In this document: positions 62,866 through 64,000 of the stretch, in pieces
Numbering within the stretch: the stretch's first letter is position 1
Layout of the letters: the number at the start of each line of letters is the position of its first letter
Origin: Straminergon stramineum
Lineage: Eukaryota > Streptophyta > Bryopsida > Hypnales > Calliergonaceae
DNA: 64,000 nt
Direction of reading: 5' to 3'
Assembly: GCA_963920665.1 (NCBI GenBank)
Contig: OY987263.1
Location: forward strand, 38,406,218 to 38,470,217
Notes under the pieces: generated by a model
Database searches by the model: none
What the model was told of the DNA's origin: nothing
What the model saw: only the letters and a program-made list of their open reading frames with translations
Translations under genes and position numbers: made by a program

Positions 62866-63402
62866 AAGTAAAATTAAATATGCTATAAAAGGTGTGTTTT
62901 ACAATTGTTTTGAGGTTTTCATGCAAAAAAACAAATGTTGTGCATTGTGAATATGAAGAATTATTTGTATGTACCATCAAACTTGAAAAATATTTGTAAT
63001 TAATTATTAAAATAATTTCAAAGCATTCCACTTTGACAACTCACTTAAAACACAATGTTGAATTTGGGCATGTGAATCTTGAATGATAGGCTATTAAGGT
63101 GTCATCTTACATTGATCAACAAAATTGGTCAAAGATTTGTTCATGAAAACAACATTATTTTTCCTTAATAGTAGGTTTGGATACTTCAATAATATTGTAC
63201 ATTTTGTTTGTTCATGTCTTTGTATAACTAGTTAGACCATAGCCATTTCAATGTGTATTCAAAGACAAAAATATAAATTGTGGAGAAACAATTTTTGTCG
63301 CCTAGAATTGTTGTCTTGTGCTAGGCATCAAACACAAAATGATTGGGCATAGCTAAACTCATTTTGAAGCTCAATGATTGTTGTCTATTTATGCCTTCTT
63401 AA

Positions 63403-63713
63403 CCCCTAAAGTTCCTTGACTATGTTTAACCAAAAACACTCCAAAATTGCCATTTCTATTACAAGTACCAAATTTTAGAAAAAAAAAAAAAAGCATTTTT
63501 TGACACATGTAACCACAGGATCTTGTCTTATGCTAGATTGGAAAGATGTGGAAAAAATTTCAAAAATTTCCACCATATGGATTGCAAGATATTTGTGTTT
63601 GAATTGACATAAATCCTTTTTTTGGCCCCCCAAAAAACATGGTAGTTGCACTTCACAAGGTCACATTCATATGAAAAAATGTCCATATTGTTGATGCTTC
63701 TTTGGATTCATTC
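63403..63713. mobile_element. TTAA-type element, truncated copy in reverse orientation
   Basis: Begins after TTAA (63399-63402) with CCCCTAAAG and continues as the reverse complement of the right third of copy B (GACTATGTTT, AAAACACTCCAAAA, ACAGGATCTTG, CTTCACAAGGTCA). It stops at CATTCTT, where copy B reads on with CAAGTC and this sequence instead continues TTAACCCTTCACCGCCC. Confidence 0.7.
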
Positions 63714-63717
63714 TTAA

Positions 63718-64000
63718 CCCTTCACCGCCCAAGGCCTGAACAGGTCCAAAAACAACATTTTTTTTGAAGTGTTATAGATATAACTTTCATTGAGTTATAG
63801 AGATCTCAACCATACAATCTTGTAGTACACTTGTTGTAGATTACATGCACCAAATTTGGTGTCATTTGACTGCATAGATTGCATAATTATCATGTTTTAA
63901 TGTTGAAAAAGGATGCTGAATTTTTCCTAAAAATACATTTGGAGGCGAAATTCGATTTCTAACTCTACTCAAATGAAGAAACTTTAAACTATAAAGTGAT
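63718..64000. mobile_element. Possible start of a second TTAA-type element, runs off the window
   Basis: Directly after TTAA (63714-63717), CCCTTCACCGCCCAAGGCC begins at the exact point where the truncated copy is interrupted. Only one end is visible, so the assignment rests on the TTAA and the C-rich start. Confidence 0.35.

Noticed and set aside
1..64000. tRNA, rRNA, CRISPR or prokaryotic-type operons
   Set aside because: No cloverleaf with conserved arms, no rRNA signature and no spacer-repeat array were seen; the tandem arrays have no unique spacers and the genes have introns.

Overview
This is nuclear DNA from a land plant. The evidence is a nine-exon euAP2-type transcription factor gene with the family's short exons, a plant-type ANTH clathrin-assembly gene, plant CACTA and Mutator transposases with SWIM, Ulp1 and DUF4216/4218-type parts, and AT-rich intergenic DNA dominated by non-autonomous DNA transposons. 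The species cannot be fixed from this window. Genes make up a small island (about 42-54.5 kb); almost everything else is mobile or repetitive.

Layout. 1-8.8 kb: a decayed Mutator-like transposase (+) facing a Ulp1 (C48) peptidase gene (-) whose His-Asp-Cys residues survive. About 8.6-24.7 kb: a CACTA element with a nearly complete tnp2 transposase (-, one nonsense codon), a 2.4-kb array of 49-bp units, a second multi-exon gene (+, four nonsense codons) and the right terminus at 24709. 24.7-31.9 kb: AT-rich DNA with an old TTAA-type element that hosts a 0.6-kb foldback hairpin. 31.93-41.95 kb: two related elements lying head to tail, with GAGCAT-type inverted termini and TAA at all three borders, each carrying an array of short CTTGAG palindromes. 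42-54.5 kb: the ANTH gene (+; in-frame TAG) and the AP2 gene (-), whose 5' region is tandemly duplicated. 54.5-64 kb: AT-rich DNA with more TTAA-type elements, a few orphan exon-like pieces and local duplications.

Main points of interest. (1) A transposon family with TIR CCCCTAAAGG flanked by TTAA has three clean copies (71 bp, 944 bp, 945 bp) and several relics; one copy interrupts a palindrome that is restored when the element plus one TTAA is removed, so TTAA is a target-site duplication, the piggyBac hallmark. (2) The two TAA-flanked elements carrying hairpin arrays look like an undescribed non-autonomous family. (3) A divergently arranged CACTA has a higher-order minisatellite between its genes. 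(4) The AP2 gene keeps all splice phases, but its second AP2 domain has lost the usual DNA-contact motif. Exon models here were built by eye from splice sites, phase and protein similarity; no database search was possible.
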